Assembly (NCBI GenBank): GCA_022494885.1
Contig: JAGVSM010001319.1
Coordinates: 124,001 to 188,000 of the forward strand
Origin: Micrasema longulum
Lineage: Eukaryota > Arthropoda > Insecta > Trichoptera > Brachycentridae
Direction: 5' to 3'
DNA length: 64,000 nucleotides
How positions within the stretch are numbered: the stretch's first letter is position 1; each line of letters opens with the position of its first letter. The position numbers and the translations under genes were made by a program. The notes beneath the pieces are model-generated. The model was not told the origin of the DNA and ran no database searches. It saw only the letters and a program-made list of their open reading frames with translations. Below are positions 9,101-18,265 of the stretch, piece by piece.

Positions 9101-11800
9101 CTATTCACCATCTTTGAAAAAGTTCAAAGGGTTTGTTCAATAGGAACAATACCCTACACTAAACATATGACATTCGTGGAAATAACTATTGCCGAGTTCA
9201 TGGAGTCGGTAGAGATTGTTAGTATTTTTTAGAGCAGTGATAGCGAATTTATGACCCGTGGATCGGACACTGACCCACGCAGACTTTTTTAATGACTTAC
9301 GTGTTGATCTTCATAAACTGTCTTCTTATTTTTTCCCCACTGACTTATACCCGTATGCAGAGACAAACCTTAAGGTGAGAAAAGTACATTCTATTTTCTT
9401 CACCTTCAGGTTATTCTCTGCATTTGAAATTAGAATGTACTTTCCTCACCTTAAGTTTTGTCTCTGCATACGGGTATTAGTGACCGACGAGCTAGTACTA
9501 AAAAAAGTATTGAACAAAATTTTACCAACTTATCAAAAAGGTTAGCCATCACTGTTTTAGAGTCTCGAATAACCTATTTTACATGTTTAATTATAAATAA
9601 TATTATTATCTATCACACTTCGATGTGATGTAATGTATTTATTTTAGATAGTTGTACAAATAAAATTTGAACACCTAGTTATACATACCTTAGCTAATAA
9701 ACAATAAATACACAAATATAGTTTCAAAAACAAAACATTGTTATAAAATCCAGATGCTTTCCGATGATATTTTATTTACCTATATGGATGTTTATTTTCA
9801 ACAAAAATCATCACTTCCCACGATACGATGCGATAGAATCAAAATCCCTAATCCCGTAGAGAATTCCAAAAACGAATAGCTCCTATAATTTATTATGTCG
9901 CTGCAACTTTAAATGTATTTTTTTTCTACCGTGTTATTTCAGAAGTGTGTAAAAAAAGGTTCCTGTGTATTTTTTTGCATTCCTGAATCCTAATTATGAA
10001 ATTTCAATTAAATTTAATATTATTTTACACAGGGTACAAATGGATTTGAAAAACATGTGGACACCATCATGAGTACATCACAGTACTTTAAAGATTCGGT
10101 AAATGAAAGAGAATCTTTTAAACTCGTTTTTGAGCCCCAGTTTGTCAATGTGTGCTTTTGGTTTCTTCCGCCATCTTTAAAGAACGTACCTGAGGATTCT
10201 GCTGATTGGAAAACAAAAATGCACAAGGTATTTCTCATTATTACTAGAATCCTCGTATTTTTATGTCTTACAGGTGATATTCTCGTGTTCACAGTTGAAT
10301 ATATTTTATTAAATTAACTTTAGCCAAACTAAAATCTGATATCTAACTAACTGGATTGTTCCAAGTTAGTTAAATATCAGAGTTTTTCTTTAGTAACAGT
10401 ATTTGTTTCTTATTTCAGTCAATTAAGTATTTACTTTTACAGTACATGTTAAAAGTTATACATATCTTAAAGTAAGTTGAGCCTTAAATCAATAAAATAC
10501 AGATTATCCACTAATTTACTAACAGTAATGAATAATACAAATATGTACATATATTTTATAATTGGCCGCCATGGGGATATAGAGGGTTTTGGGAATAGAC
10601 AACTAATTCATTAGTCAGGTTTATTGCTATGTAGCGATTTCTTCCAACCAACCAAAATAAAATAAAATCAATATAAATTTTATATTTGATGCACTAACTT
10701 TGTAGTTATTTATTTCATTAAAATTCATATGTTTGTTGGAGAAATAGAAATTGTCATGCTTGTCTTTAAATAGATTTTATGATAATGAGGAAGAGAAGGT
10801 ATGGGAAACAGGTGCAGGAAATTGGTTATAAGGAGAGCAATTGCAGACTTGAGCAAGTGCAATGGGAAATTTGATATAAAAATGTTTTCTTACATGCAGT
10901 AAAAATAAGAGCATTTAATTGTATGGTGAAGTTTCTCGAAAATATATTAAAAAATAATAGAAATGCACGATTTTAAAACACCACAAGTTCTAGTAAATAG
11001 CTGTTTAGAATAGCCAATCAATTAATCAATTGTGTTTTGATATATTTCCGGTTTCCGGGAAGACATGTTTAGCGTGTTTCCATACGCACGGGGTTCGCTT
11101 TTTAAATGTCAGAACAACGTACCAACCGCAACTAGTGACGTCACGAGCAGAGAAGTTTCAAAATTCAAAAACATTTTCAAAAATCCAAACGATGATAATA
11201 CGATACTTAAAAATTAAACAAAAATTTTGTGGCTTAGTCTCTCTCTACTAAACTAGATATATTATATTCTATCTATTCTCTACTTTACTAGATGTTAACT
11301 TCAAATAATAAAAAAAAAAAAAACCACTGAACTTCCTCATTGTGAAGTTCGTCAACATTTTGTATTTCAGAGATTTCACTCCTAGACCTTATATTAATTT
11401 CTTACTGTGTATCATATTTTCTCTTCCAGATTTAAAAAAAATATGTGAATAAAACATTTGAACTTGTGTAATAAAACAGTTGGAGAAGAGGAATTATTGT
11501 TCTGAGATCTGATACCTCATTCTGCCCAAAACTTAATTTCCAATTTCAAACACAAATGTCTCAGGAGTTTAAATATTATTTTTTTGTGTGAGGAGTTGTT
11601 TAAATATGCGTCTGTTTGTGTTTTAGATTGCACCTGTCATAAAGGAGAGAATGATTCGTAAAGGAAGCCTTATGCTAAGTTATCAACCCATTCACGATAA
11701 ACCTAACTTCTTCAGATTCGTCACACAAAACTCTGCTCTAAACAAAGGCGATGTCAAATATATACTGGATGAAATTGAAAATTTAGGGAAGGATCTGTAA
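180..11800 (+). CDS. black: Aspartate 1-decarboxylase / cysteine sulfinate decarboxylase-like (black), 7 exons, with an in-frame stop
   Basis: Coding exons are 180-508, 1987-2215, 3970-4156, 5426-5606, 6173-6401, 10033-10227 and 11627-11800; all junctions are GT-AG and phases agree. They total 1524 nt (507 residues plus stop), the usual family length. Group II PLP decarboxylase landmarks are [16 protein letters not shown] in exon 1, a PLP-stacking His near residue 205 (DAHYS), HVDAAWGG near 285-292, and NPHK with the PLP-binding Lys near 319. The [13 protein letters not shown] block in exon 5 is typical of insect black proteins. The family makes beta-alanine from aspartate, or hypotaurine from cysteine sulfinate, in the cytosol; in insects beta-alanine feeds cuticle tanning. 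The Gln of QQCS just after the Lys, where mammalian GAD and CSAD have Leu, favours aspartate as substrate (from memory). Codon 81 is TAA, so as read the allele is interrupted. The ATG at 180 is the first in frame and gives a normal N-terminus; an upstream noncoding exon cannot be excluded. Confidence 0.93.
420..422 (+). other. In-frame TAA inside exon 1 of the decarboxylase gene
   Basis: Reading from ATG 180, codon 81 is TAA. The same frame continues without another stop through 423-508 and encodes a highly conserved family segment ending NQLFSG, which joins correctly in phase to exon 2. No intron can remove the stop, because coding sequence resumes at the very next codon. It is a nonsense mutation, a base error, or the mark of an otherwise intact young pseudogene. 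Confidence 0.85.
732..908 (+). mobile_element. tRNA-derived SINE, family A (copy A1)
   Basis: The copy starts with a Pol III A-box-like head (GTTGTGGTCCCGTGGCTAG), followed by a degenerate B box in GGTCTGAACCCC. A shared tail then runs through AACTTGATTTC, ACAACTCATTGAAAATGG and AAATATTTGGTTAAA. Seven further copies of the same layout are in the window. It sits in decarboxylase intron 1. Confidence 0.75.
1284..1575 (+). mobile_element. tRNA-derived SINE, family C (copy C1)
   Basis: The copy begins CCGGGCGGATGAA and has a B-box-like GGGTTTGATCCCTGGGAGGG. A body reading TGCAATATT...GGCACCTGAAGTGTAA follows, then a 3' module ending near GCAGTACCCTATGCACCA. Other C copies share these modules in the same order. 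It lies in decarboxylase intron 1. Confidence 0.65.
2745..3435 (+). mobile_element. 5'-truncated non-LTR retrotransposon: RT C-terminal tail
   Basis: An open frame from about 2800 to 3293 reads through [15 protein letters not shown], the conserved end of the reverse transcriptase domain of Jockey/CR1-type LINEs, then the usual [10 protein letters not shown] and [13 protein letters not shown]-terminal stretches. About 130 bases of AT-rich 3' UTR end in an AATAAATAAATAATAATT tail, as expected for target-primed insertion. The 5' part, with the endonuclease and RT catalytic motifs, is missing. It lies in decarboxylase intron 2 in the sense direction. Confidence 0.8.
3527..3711. mobile_element. 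Foldback MITE with ~72-bp inverted repeats
   Basis: The element begins TCTGGAAAAA and ends TTTTTCCAGA. The two arms of about 72 bases are near-perfect reverse complements, sharing for example TTTCACTATTTCAAAT and ATAGGTCTTA. Only about 40 bases separate them, so nearly the whole 185-bp element can fold on itself. There is no coding content, and no clear target-site duplication was resolved. It is in decarboxylase intron 2. Confidence 0.7.
4640..5376 (-). mobile_element. 5'-truncated LINE tail, antisense in decarboxylase intron 3
   Basis: The minus strand carries a broken RT C-terminal frame ([16 protein letters not shown]...) and a 3' UTR containing ATTGCCATTTGGCAATTAG-like sequence. It matches a plus-strand copy at 44818-45665 over its whole length, including the GGAAGAAAATGCC terminal motif. 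Both copies begin at the same CTCATACTAATGAATTAAG. The reading frame is decayed by frameshifts. Confidence 0.75.
6787..7165 (-). mobile_element. RTE-type LINE 3' remnant, antisense
   Basis: On the minus strand about 6787-6930 translates as [23 protein letters not shown] and LEETRAHN. This is the characteristic C-terminus of endonuclease/reverse-transcriptase ORFs of RTE-like elements. Upstream sequence to about 7165 also looks RT-derived but is frameshifted. The fragment is more GC-rich than the surrounding intron 5. Confidence 0.65.
7193..7374. mobile_element. Inverted-repeat element (copy 1 of 2)
   Basis: The ends are TAAACTTATAATTAGAAATC and its reverse complement, with arms of about 40 bases including CAAACACTGATTTGAGTC. 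A second copy is at 54189-54319. The 30 bases left of the TIR (TTTATTTTGTAGAACTCCAT) are also shared by both copies, so the true element boundary may lie further left. Confidence 0.6.
7375..8525. other. AT-rich intron 5 sequence without recognised content
   Basis: Part of the large decarboxylase intron 6402-10032. I see no convincing open frame, no RNA gene and no repeat shared with the rest of the window. Confidence 0.5.
8526..8670 (+). mobile_element. Fragment of long-TIR repeat family D
   Basis: The fragment contains GAGAGGAAAAACATTTTTGA, GGGAATATGGAAGTCTGG, ACTCCCTAGGAGTGAAAT and TGGACATACTCAAAATATTG. These are arm modules of family D, best seen complete at 30841-31267. The order differs from the complete copy, indicating internal deletion or rearrangement. 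Confidence 0.6.
8671..9226. other. AT-rich intron sequence, nothing recognised
   Basis: Low-complexity AT-rich DNA within decarboxylase intron 5. Poly-A/T runs are present, but there is no open frame or shared repeat. Confidence 0.5.
9235..9554. mobile_element. Nonautonomous hAT element with 8-bp target duplication, split by a MITE
   Basis: Termini are CAGTGATAGCGAA and the reverse complement of CAGTGATGGCTAA, typical hAT ends. Perfect 8-bp duplications TTTTAGAG flank it at 9227-9234 and 9555-9562, a hAT hallmark. A 129-bp Harbinger-like MITE is inserted at 9348-9476. Without the MITE and one copy of its target duplication the element is about 188 bp and noncoding. The 95-residue open frame spanning it is incidental. 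Confidence 0.85.
9348..9476. mobile_element. PIF/Harbinger-like MITE, 129 bp (copy 1)
   Basis: Long imperfect inverted repeats begin TACCCGTATGCAGAGACAAA and end with the complement. TTA is duplicated at 9345-9347 and 9477-9479, the target size and type used by PIF/Harbinger transposases. A near-identical copy of equal length is at 13245-13373. This copy lies inside the hAT element 9235-9554. Confidence 0.85.
9563..10032. other. End of decarboxylase intron 5, nothing recognised
   Basis: AT-rich sequence leading to the acceptor TTTTACACAG before exon 6. A short GATACGATGCGATAGAATC stretch near 9820 is not repeated elsewhere that I can see. Confidence 0.45.
10560..10960. repeat. Decayed LINE-tail and dispersed repeat in intron 6
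   Basis: CTTCCAACCAACCAAAATAA near 10640 is the reverse complement of the terminal TTGGTTGGTTGGAAG motif of the LINE at 44818-45665. From about 10830 to 10960 the sequence resembles 43262-43400 (shared AAAAATGTTTTCTT, AGAGCATTTAATTGTA-like and AAGTTTCT). Both are old fragments. The rest of intron 6 (10228-11626) shows nothing I recognise. Confidence 0.5.
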
Positions 11801-11993
11801 ACATTTCTGTTCAAACAATGACATTCTAGAATTTTTGTTTATTTGGATTAAGTTTCAATCAAATTTTACATATTAATAATTTGAAAATTGTGAAATATAT
11901 TTGCAATTGTTTTGATGTTAAATCTCCCCATTTTTTTCATCTGCAAAATAAGTTTTATGCTATCGATCATTTTTCTATACCTTAATTAGTTTT

Positions 11994-12015
11994 AATAAAT
12001 TGTTTGGTTAATAAA
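11994..12015 (+). other. Tandem poly(A) signals of the decarboxylase gene
   Basis: AATAAA occurs at 11994-11999 and again at 12010-12015, about 200 bases after the TAA stop at 11798-11800. This fits a short 3' UTR ending just before the LINE fragment that starts near 12300. Confidence 0.5.
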
Positions 12016-12295
12016 ATAAATACTTTTATTAATTTATTTTTGCACTTATCCAAAAGTCTATTTTATTTTGTAGTAATCAATTTCGTATTTTTCATCATAA
12101 TGAAATTCTTTTTATAAATTATGAGAAGTATGTGCACATATTAAATTTATTTTTTCAATTTTACCACATTTTTTAATTTTAACTCCATGATATTTTTGTC
12201 ATAAACGTATTCATACATAATTTAGGAAGGAATCCTATTTTAATCACAAAAAGCAAGAAATATAATATGTACTTCTGTAAACTATTATTTTATCA

Positions 12296-12935
12296 TACAT
12301 TGTATGCCAAAGTCTACTGTTGGACATGGGGGTGCTTCATGACATACTTAGTGGACGCCTTGATAGTCCGGCTCTTTTGTCGGAGTTATCATTAAATGTC
12401 CCCGGCTAACTCACCCGTCTTGTCGAGCTCTCTATTTCATGTGCCAGCAGTTCGTACGAACTATGCCCAGAACTCTCCACTTATATGTTTTGCTAGTGAA
12501 TATAATTTGAACTTTCCCCTTATTGATCCATTTGATTGTAAAAAAATAACATTTAAAATGCGCGTCTTAAAACATACTTTTTTGTCTTATACTTAGTTTC
12601 AATAATAAAAGTCTTATTTTATCCTCTTTCATTTTATTTTATTATATTTTATCTCTAATTCTTAATTTTTTTTTTATATATTTATTTTTTCGACACTTGA
12701 CACTTGTGCAATATTTACACACATGTCCACCCTCATTCCAATATAACACCCACTCACCCACCCTCTCACTCACTTACACTCACACAAACACACTAGTATG
12801 TATTGTATGTGTATTTAATGTATTTCTGTGGATATCTGTCATTGGTTTTTTTCTCTGTATATTTTATTTGTTATATTTTTGTTACATGTATTACTGTTGA
12901 TATCCCTAATAAATAAAAAAATAAAGTACATGTCT
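12296..12935 (+). mobile_element. 5'-truncated LINE tail downstream of the decarboxylase
   Basis: Two overlapping frames give ILSGRLDSPALLSELSLNVP, then FHVPAVRTNYAQNSP and a FDCKKITFKMRVL end. Together these match the layout of the Jockey-type C-terminus in the copy at 2745-3435, but from another family. A pyrimidine-rich 3' UTR and a CCTAATAAATAAAAAAATAA tail follow. The frame is broken once near 12405. Confidence 0.65.
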
Positions 12936-13089
12936 ATAAGTTATTATAATTTAGGTCTACATGATTTTCTAAATAAGTTATTTATTTATTTATCTATGTC
13001 CAGAAGCGTGTTAATACATACATATATCAAATTGGAAAATAAACTGTAATTATAACAAAAAACAAATTTCAAATTAGGGTAACAAAACA

Positions 13090-13236
13090 AGTACCAGTTT
13101 AGGGACTATGAAATATTCTAGTGTAAAAACACCTTTTTAAATAATATTTCATAACAACCATGCCGGGAATCGAACCCGAGACCGTGGTTCTTGCGTGGTA
13201 GGCAAATGCGCTGACCATTACACCATGAGGCCGACT
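13090..13236 (-). mobile_element. SINE family C (copy C2)
   Basis: The minus strand begins with a well-kept tRNA-like head: CCTCATGGTGTAATGGTCAG is the A box and GGGTTCGATTCCCGGCATGG the B box. A tail with TGAAATATTATTTAAAAAGG follows. Of the C copies this head is closest to a folded tRNA, but its tail identifies it as a SINE, not a tRNA gene. Confidence 0.75.
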
Positions 13237-13244
13237 AAGACTTA

Positions 13245-13373
13245 TACCCGTATGCAGAGACAAACCTTAAGGTGAGGAAAGTACATTCTATTGTCTTCAC
13301 CTTCGGGTTATTCTCTGCATTTGAAATTAGAATGTACTTTCCTCACCTTAAGTTTTGTCTCTGCATACGGGTA
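13245..13373. mobile_element. PIF/Harbinger-like MITE, 129 bp (copy 2)
   Basis: Same length and ends as 9348-9476, with TTA duplicated at 13242-13244 and 13374-13376. Only a few internal substitutions separate the copies. It landed a few bases from the head of SINE C2. Confidence 0.85.
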
Positions 13374-13376
13374 TTA

Positions 13377-13889
13377 CTCACTTATTTTATACATTTTTCA
13401 ATACTGATTTACATATAAATTCTAAAACAATGGTTAGATTTTTTTCTTTTTTAGACCTTATTAAAATTAAAGAATAGATTTTTAATTGGATTTCTATTCT
13501 TATAACTACCCTAAAGTTCGATTATCTTCAGTAAAAATGTACATACTTTATCAAAACATTTAAAAAATAAATTGTGAGTTCAACATTTGGCAGAGCAAAG
13601 AGGCACTTTGATTTTTTTTTTCATATCATTTTCAAAACAATTAATTACTTTTCAATATTTTAAAAACAAGTCACTTGTGCTCTGAATTTCACATTCCCAT
13701 ACGATTTTTATTCACTTGAAACACTGTTAAAATTAATGTTTTTCAAAACTCAATATCTGCATAACCACCGTTTTGCTTTTGCACCGACAATTTGATTGTT
13801 TAAAAAAAAAATAGTATCCATAATTACGGAATAAAGAAACAATGGAATAACTGTCTTTAAATTATATTTATCTAATAATTATGTTATTT
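13377..13889. other. AT-rich intergenic DNA, nothing recognised
   Basis: No open frame, RNA gene or repeat shared with other parts of the window was seen here. Confidence 0.45.
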
Positions 13890-14449
13890 ATAGTTCTTAA
13901 AATGTAACATGATTAGAATGACAGTTGTCAAAAAAAGTGATGACATAACTTTGTAGTAACGTCAAAGGAGTTATTTATATTGACACACGAAAAATCATTT
14001 GTATCTGGCGTGTTAATTTATTATTTTAATACAATGCTTGAAACATAAATCAACAATTATAAAAAAATCAGCTTTAAAACTAAAATAAACCTAATTATTA
14101 ATGACGTTTTAACAAGGTTACATCATTTTGCAAAAACGTTAGAGATGGGAAAAATTGATCAATGTAAATTGATTGAATAAAAAATAATTCATTTGATGTT
14201 GTTCATGAAAAAAGTATTAATCTCTCATTTTTTGGTGAATAATTGTGTTAAACACACTATAATAGGCTTGTTTTTGCGTTTTTCAATTTTCGGAAACAGA
14301 CTTTCACGATTGCTTGAAATAACTGATAAAATCAATTCGATCAGTGATCAGTCCCGATCAGTGATCAGTGATCAGTCAGATCGATCCCATTACTAATGAA
14401 ATTAGTTTGACAGCTGTTACTCTAATCAAGCTATATTTTAAGGACTATA
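13890..14449 (+). mobile_element. TA-flanked DNA element family E (copy E1)
   Basis: The ends read TATAGTTCTTAAAAT and ATTTTAAGGACTATA. Subterminal inverted segments carry GATTAGAATGACAGTTGTCA and its complement. Internal blocks shared with copies at 15495-16047 and 18867-19393 include GTATCTGGCGTGTTAATTTA and ACAAGGTTACATCATTTTGC. Near the right end GATCAGT is repeated several times. TA next to both termini suggests a Tc1/mariner-like or similar TA-targeting source. It is noncoding. Confidence 0.75.
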
Positions 14450-14868
14450 GTTAGTTATTTATTCATTATTTAGTAGTTTTAGTTTTTTTTTAATAATATT
14501 AATGATATAAAATACAAATATCTCTATCTTAGATCAAGCTGAACCATGTTAGGTAAAGACTAACTAACCATAAGACAATTCTAAATATTCATTTCCAAAT
14601 GTTCTAGTTTTATATAGATTCCCGGGCAATTAATATCGACGCTGAACAAGAAAACGATACCAAGCGACATTAGTACAGATGAGCCAATCAATTGATTTTT
14701 TGTTTTTAATTAGTAAAGAATCTCATATTTATCTTTCAGATTTTTTTGTTAATTAAAAAAAAACTTTTATTTGCTCTTCTGTAAAGTTGCTACATGTCGC
14801 TTGTAACTTTTTTCCTTTCCAGCGTAGTTATGTTTGAAATAAATAAAATAAAGTAAACAATCTTAATT
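14450..14868. other. Intergenic DNA downstream of the WAP gene
   Basis: This would hold the 3' UTR of the minus-strand WAP exon. A minus-strand AATAAA (plus-strand TTTATT) near 14766 is a candidate poly(A) signal about 100 bases after the stop. Nothing else was recognised. Confidence 0.4.
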
Positions 14869-15203
14869 TTAATTTTTTACTACAAAAACTGGTTCAAAAC
14901 AAGCATAACCACAAGTAGTCGGGCAGCATCTCTTCTTTGGACCACATTCTTCATCTTCGGTGCAAATATTTCCACATAGCGAATCGAGCGGTTCGTTTTT
15001 AAAGTCGACACTGCCATCTGTTGTCCACGAGTCGAAGCTTGGAACATCTCGGTGGTAGGAGTCCCTGCTAAATCGAGTGCGGTGTGAATCTTGGAAGGTT
15101 CGTGGCTCGTCTTCGATAGTTCTACTTCCAGAATTGAACGCGCGATGGCGCAAGTAGTCTTGTGGTTCCAATTTTTTAATAAGTGGACACAAACCATTTT
15201 TTT
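14869..15203 (-). CDS. Last exon of a WAP-like (four-disulfide core) domain protein
   Basis: The minus-strand frame opens at an acceptor (TTGTATTTTTACAG ending at 15204) and runs about 110 codons to a TAA at 14871-14869. It starts NGLCP, the usual beginning of a WAP domain, and ends with CGNICTEDEECGPKKRCC, TTCGYACFEPV. All eight WAP cysteines are present in order, including the adjacent pair. The spacer between cysteines 1 and 2 is 70 residues, rich in Ser, Arg, Asp and Glu, where about ten is normal. WAP proteins are usually secreted protease inhibitors or antimicrobials. The signal peptide must be in an upstream exon (higher coordinates) that I could not identify. An ATG at 15240 gives a longer frame, but the splice acceptor makes it unlikely as the start. 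Confidence 0.7.
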
Positions 15204-15280
15204 CTGTAAAAATACAATTATTATCGCATTTAAAAACCATTTCTACGATTTTCTGTCTCTGGCCGTGTGTAAAATATAAC

Positions 15281-15494
15281 TAGAATCCTAGACGAGTGTT
15301 GACTCGATGGCTAATCTCAAGTTAAAATTTTGCAGTTAGCCTACCATGGTACCATGTTTGAGGTTTTAGGTTCGATTCCTAGCAAGGTCAGCATGAAATA
15401 TTTGTTTAAAAGGTGGTTTAACACTGCAATATTTTACTGTCCCTGGAGTTGCACCGGAAGCGTAAGATATATCATTTCACTTTGATGTACCACC
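15281..15494 (+). mobile_element. SINE family C (copy C3)
   Basis: The copy reads CTAGACGAGTGTTGACTCGA, then GGTTCGATTCCTAGCAAGG as B box and the body CACTGCAATATTTTACTG with GCACCGGAAGCGTAAGA. Its 3' end abuts DNA element E2. It lies 5' of the WAP exon. Confidence 0.65.
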
Positions 15495-16047
15495 TATAGT
15501 CCTTAATAGCTTGATTAAAATGACAGCTGCCAAACTAATGTGACTAGTGATGGGAAAGTACTGATCACTGATCATATACCGATCAAATCGATTTTATCAG
15601 GTTTTTTTTATGCAAGCGTGAAACTCAGTTTCCGAACATCGGTATAATAACGCGAAACAAGCCTATTATAGTGCGTTTAAGACAATTATTCACTAAAAAA
15701 TAAAACATTTTATACTTTTTATCATGAACAACAACAAACGAACTACTTTTTTATTCGATTGATTTACATTGAACAATTTGTCCCATCTCTTAACATTTGT
15801 GCAAAATGACGTAACCTTGTAAGAACATCGTTAATAATTAGGTTTATTTTAGTTTTAAAGTGATTTTATACAATTATGTTGACTTATATGCCAAGTATTG
15901 TATTAAAAAAATACATTTACATGCCAGATACGAATGATTTTTTGTGTGTCAATATAAATCACCCCTTAGACGTTACTACAAAATTATGTCGTCACTTTTG
16001 CTGACAGCTGTCATTCTAATCAAGCTTTATTATTTCAAGGACGATAG
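15495..16047 (-). mobile_element. DNA element family E (copy E2, inverted)
   Basis: Reverse orientation of E1, with ends TATAGTCCTTAATAGCTTGA and CAAGGACGATA. It shares the CAGATACGAATGATTTTTTG and CCTTGTAAGAACATCGTTAA blocks. No transposase frame is present. Confidence 0.75.
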
Positions 16048-16233
16048 TGATTGTAACTGCACATGCTCACGCTCATAAATGTACGCAAAAATGTGGCTTG
16101 GTAAAAAAATAAACAATGGAATAAGCTCAGTATAGTTATACTAGGTAGTAAATATTTTTATAAGTAACCTCTTTCTTCGTATAACTAACCTCGTATATAT
16201 ATATATAAGTAACCTCGTGTATAAATACGAGTA

Positions 16234-16266
16234 GTTACTCTAATCAAGCTATATTTTAAGGACTAT
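16234..16266 (+). repeat. Solo terminal fragment of family E
   Basis: GTTACTCTAATCAAGCTATA followed by TTTTAAGGACTATA repeats the right end of E1 with no element body attached. It could be a recombination relic or an abortive copy. The preceding 16128-16220 shares AAGCTCAGTATAGTTATACT with about 43390. Confidence 0.55.
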
Positions 16267-16299
16267 AACAGATAGGCGAGATTCTAATGAGGATTAGGG

Positions 16300-17395
16300 C
16301 TTTCATTCAAAACTTGAGACTTTCGGAATTTCGAGTCTCGAGACATTTTCAGTATATCCGAGATTCTCGAGATGCTAGTATCGAAATTTCAAGACCAGCA
16401 AAACGATTATAATCGCTCTCTAGTGGGTAGAGAACGCGTTGTTAGCACATAATACAGGTATATACTAATAAAAAAATATAACGATTACAATATCATATTA
16501 CAAAATATAATAATGAAAATGAAGCTAGAATTTTACAAGCTCAGTGCTAGCTCAGGCAACACTAAGAACCCAAAGCAAAAAACACATTCGCCAGGTCAAA
16601 ACTGCCATTTTTTTTATTAGACTGAGGCCGGATCCCGGATCAGTGCGGCCCTGCTCGAATGTATGGAAACATGGCGGCTGCTGGTTGCCAGCCGACTTCA
16701 CCCTTAGCTAGTTGCTGATTGAAGAAGATTTTTCTGATACATTATTTCAGTTAGGCTATTGTGATTTTGGTAATCTTGGTAAAGTTGGTTGGTATGTTTC
16801 GTATTCAATTTAATAAAATGTTTCATTAAAAATATGCTATGTATAATGTGATTTATCTATCACTATTTTGTATTCGAATAGGGAAATATCACATACTACG
16901 AATACCGAATAAAATATATGAAATGGATTTTCAACTTCAATATGAATACTGTGGCGAAATGTTTTTATACATAAATGTAAAAAATAAATTCAATAAAAAT
17001 ACGTTCGTGGAAAAACGCGACGTGTTTGGCCTTGGTTGTTGTGACGTCAAGGTACGTGATATTGTTATACACCAATTTCAATGGCAGGAACAAATAAACG
17101 TGAATCGTGGCGTATTAGGGGCGTGGCCAATGGAATCACCGTTATTGCGGGAATTCAAAATTACAAATTAAAAAGTATTTTTTATGTTACTAATAATTAT
17201 CAAAAAAATCATTTTTTTCTAGACAATATTTCATAGACCTTTATCCCTTTAAAAAGGTAAAAATTAAGAAACGTGATATTTCCTTATTATTGTTAGTATC
17301 GAATTGTCTTGAAGTCTCTAAATTTCGAGACGCGGTCTCCGAGTTTCATCTTAGTCTCGAGATTCAAATTTGTGTCGAGACTGGAACCCCCAATT
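16300..17395. repeat. Possible diverged inverted-repeat element carrying a nested MITE
   Basis: GAGACTTTCGGAATTTCGAG and CTCGAGAC on the left resemble, in inverted order, TCTCTAAATTTCGAGACG and GTCTCGAGATTC on the right. The two flanks may therefore be old terminal repeats of one element. A GC-richer stretch near 16620-16700 and the MITE 16882-17285 lie inside. The alignment is imperfect and boundaries are approximate. Confidence 0.3.
16882..17285. mobile_element. MITE family G (copy 1)
   Basis: The ends are GGAAATATCACATACTACGA and the inverse ACGTGATATTTCC. A second copy at 44008-44352 shares AACGCGACGTGTTTGG-like, GGTTGTTGTGACGTCAAG and AATTTCAATGGC blocks. A 110-residue frame at 16839-17171 covers much of this copy but is not kept in the other, so I treat it as noncoding. 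Confidence 0.65.
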
Positions 17396-17440
17396 AGCAT
17401 AGATGAGGTTCAAATAAGGATATGATGATAATTATAATAC

Positions 17441-18265
17441 CATAGAATTAAGAATAGCCCAGGAACCGCATACGCACATCAAACAGAAGACGACTAAACT
17501 ACTCATAAATGAGTAGGTTTACGTTTTGACCCATTGTAGAAATACTGCTAGGATCTTAAAGAAACTTGATGGAATCACATTTCATGTGTAATTAACAAAT
17601 AAATGTGTATGTAGCAAATGCATTACTTAAAAATTGAATTATTTTTCTATCTTTCAGATTGTCGAAGAAACAAAATGAACATTTTGTTAGTGTTGCCCAG
17701 GGTAGTAAATTGTTTTTTTATTTATTTACAATTTTAAAAAACCCGTTAGGGTCACATTAGAAATTTAATATTGTCTAGTCATTTTATGTCTCATCTAGTC
17801 TAGTTAGTTCAGTCATACCCTACCCTACTTTGCTCATCTAATGAAAGAACTAATGAAAATTGGATCTCGGATTAAACAACTTGTGGTGGACATTTGACCG
17901 ACATTATCTTCATGATATAAAAATATCCGTTTTATGTCCAATAAAATTTGTTTTATATTTCAAGTTTAAAGTTAATTAATTCAAATACTCTTATTAAATG
18001 ACCCTTTACTTATCTATTTTGCTGTGTCAATCAATGTTTCTACGTGTTTAATAAAATTTTGGAGAAATTAACAAATTGCTTTTTTTTAAATACAATTATC
18101 TTACATTTTTGTGTTATAATTATATTTTTTCCCATCGTGCAACATTACGTGGCGACATCACGAATGCGCGGGGTAAAATCGGGGCATGGTGGGGGAATTA
18201 TTGGACACAGTCTGATGTATTCAAATATGATTCTACGCTCTTTCTGGACTATGCTTACTTCTATG
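17441..18265. mobile_element. hAT-like element family F (copy F1)
   Basis: It starts CATAGAATTAAGAATAG and ends in the diverged inverse near TTCTGGACTATGC...TTCTATG. Candidate 8-bp duplications TATAATAC and TTTAATGC differ at two positions. Its interior matches F2 and F3 in reverse, for example CAAATGCATTACTTAAAAAT and GTGGACATTTGACCGACATT. About 100 bases near 17720-17820 (CCCGTTAGGGTCACATTAG) look like a later insertion. Confidence 0.65.

Noticed and set aside
9258..9545. 95-residue plus-strand open frame
   Set aside because: It runs across the ends of a MITE nested in a hAT element and has no protein motif.
16839..17171. 110-residue open frame in MITE G
   Set aside because: The second copy of the MITE does not keep the frame open, and no motif is recognisable.
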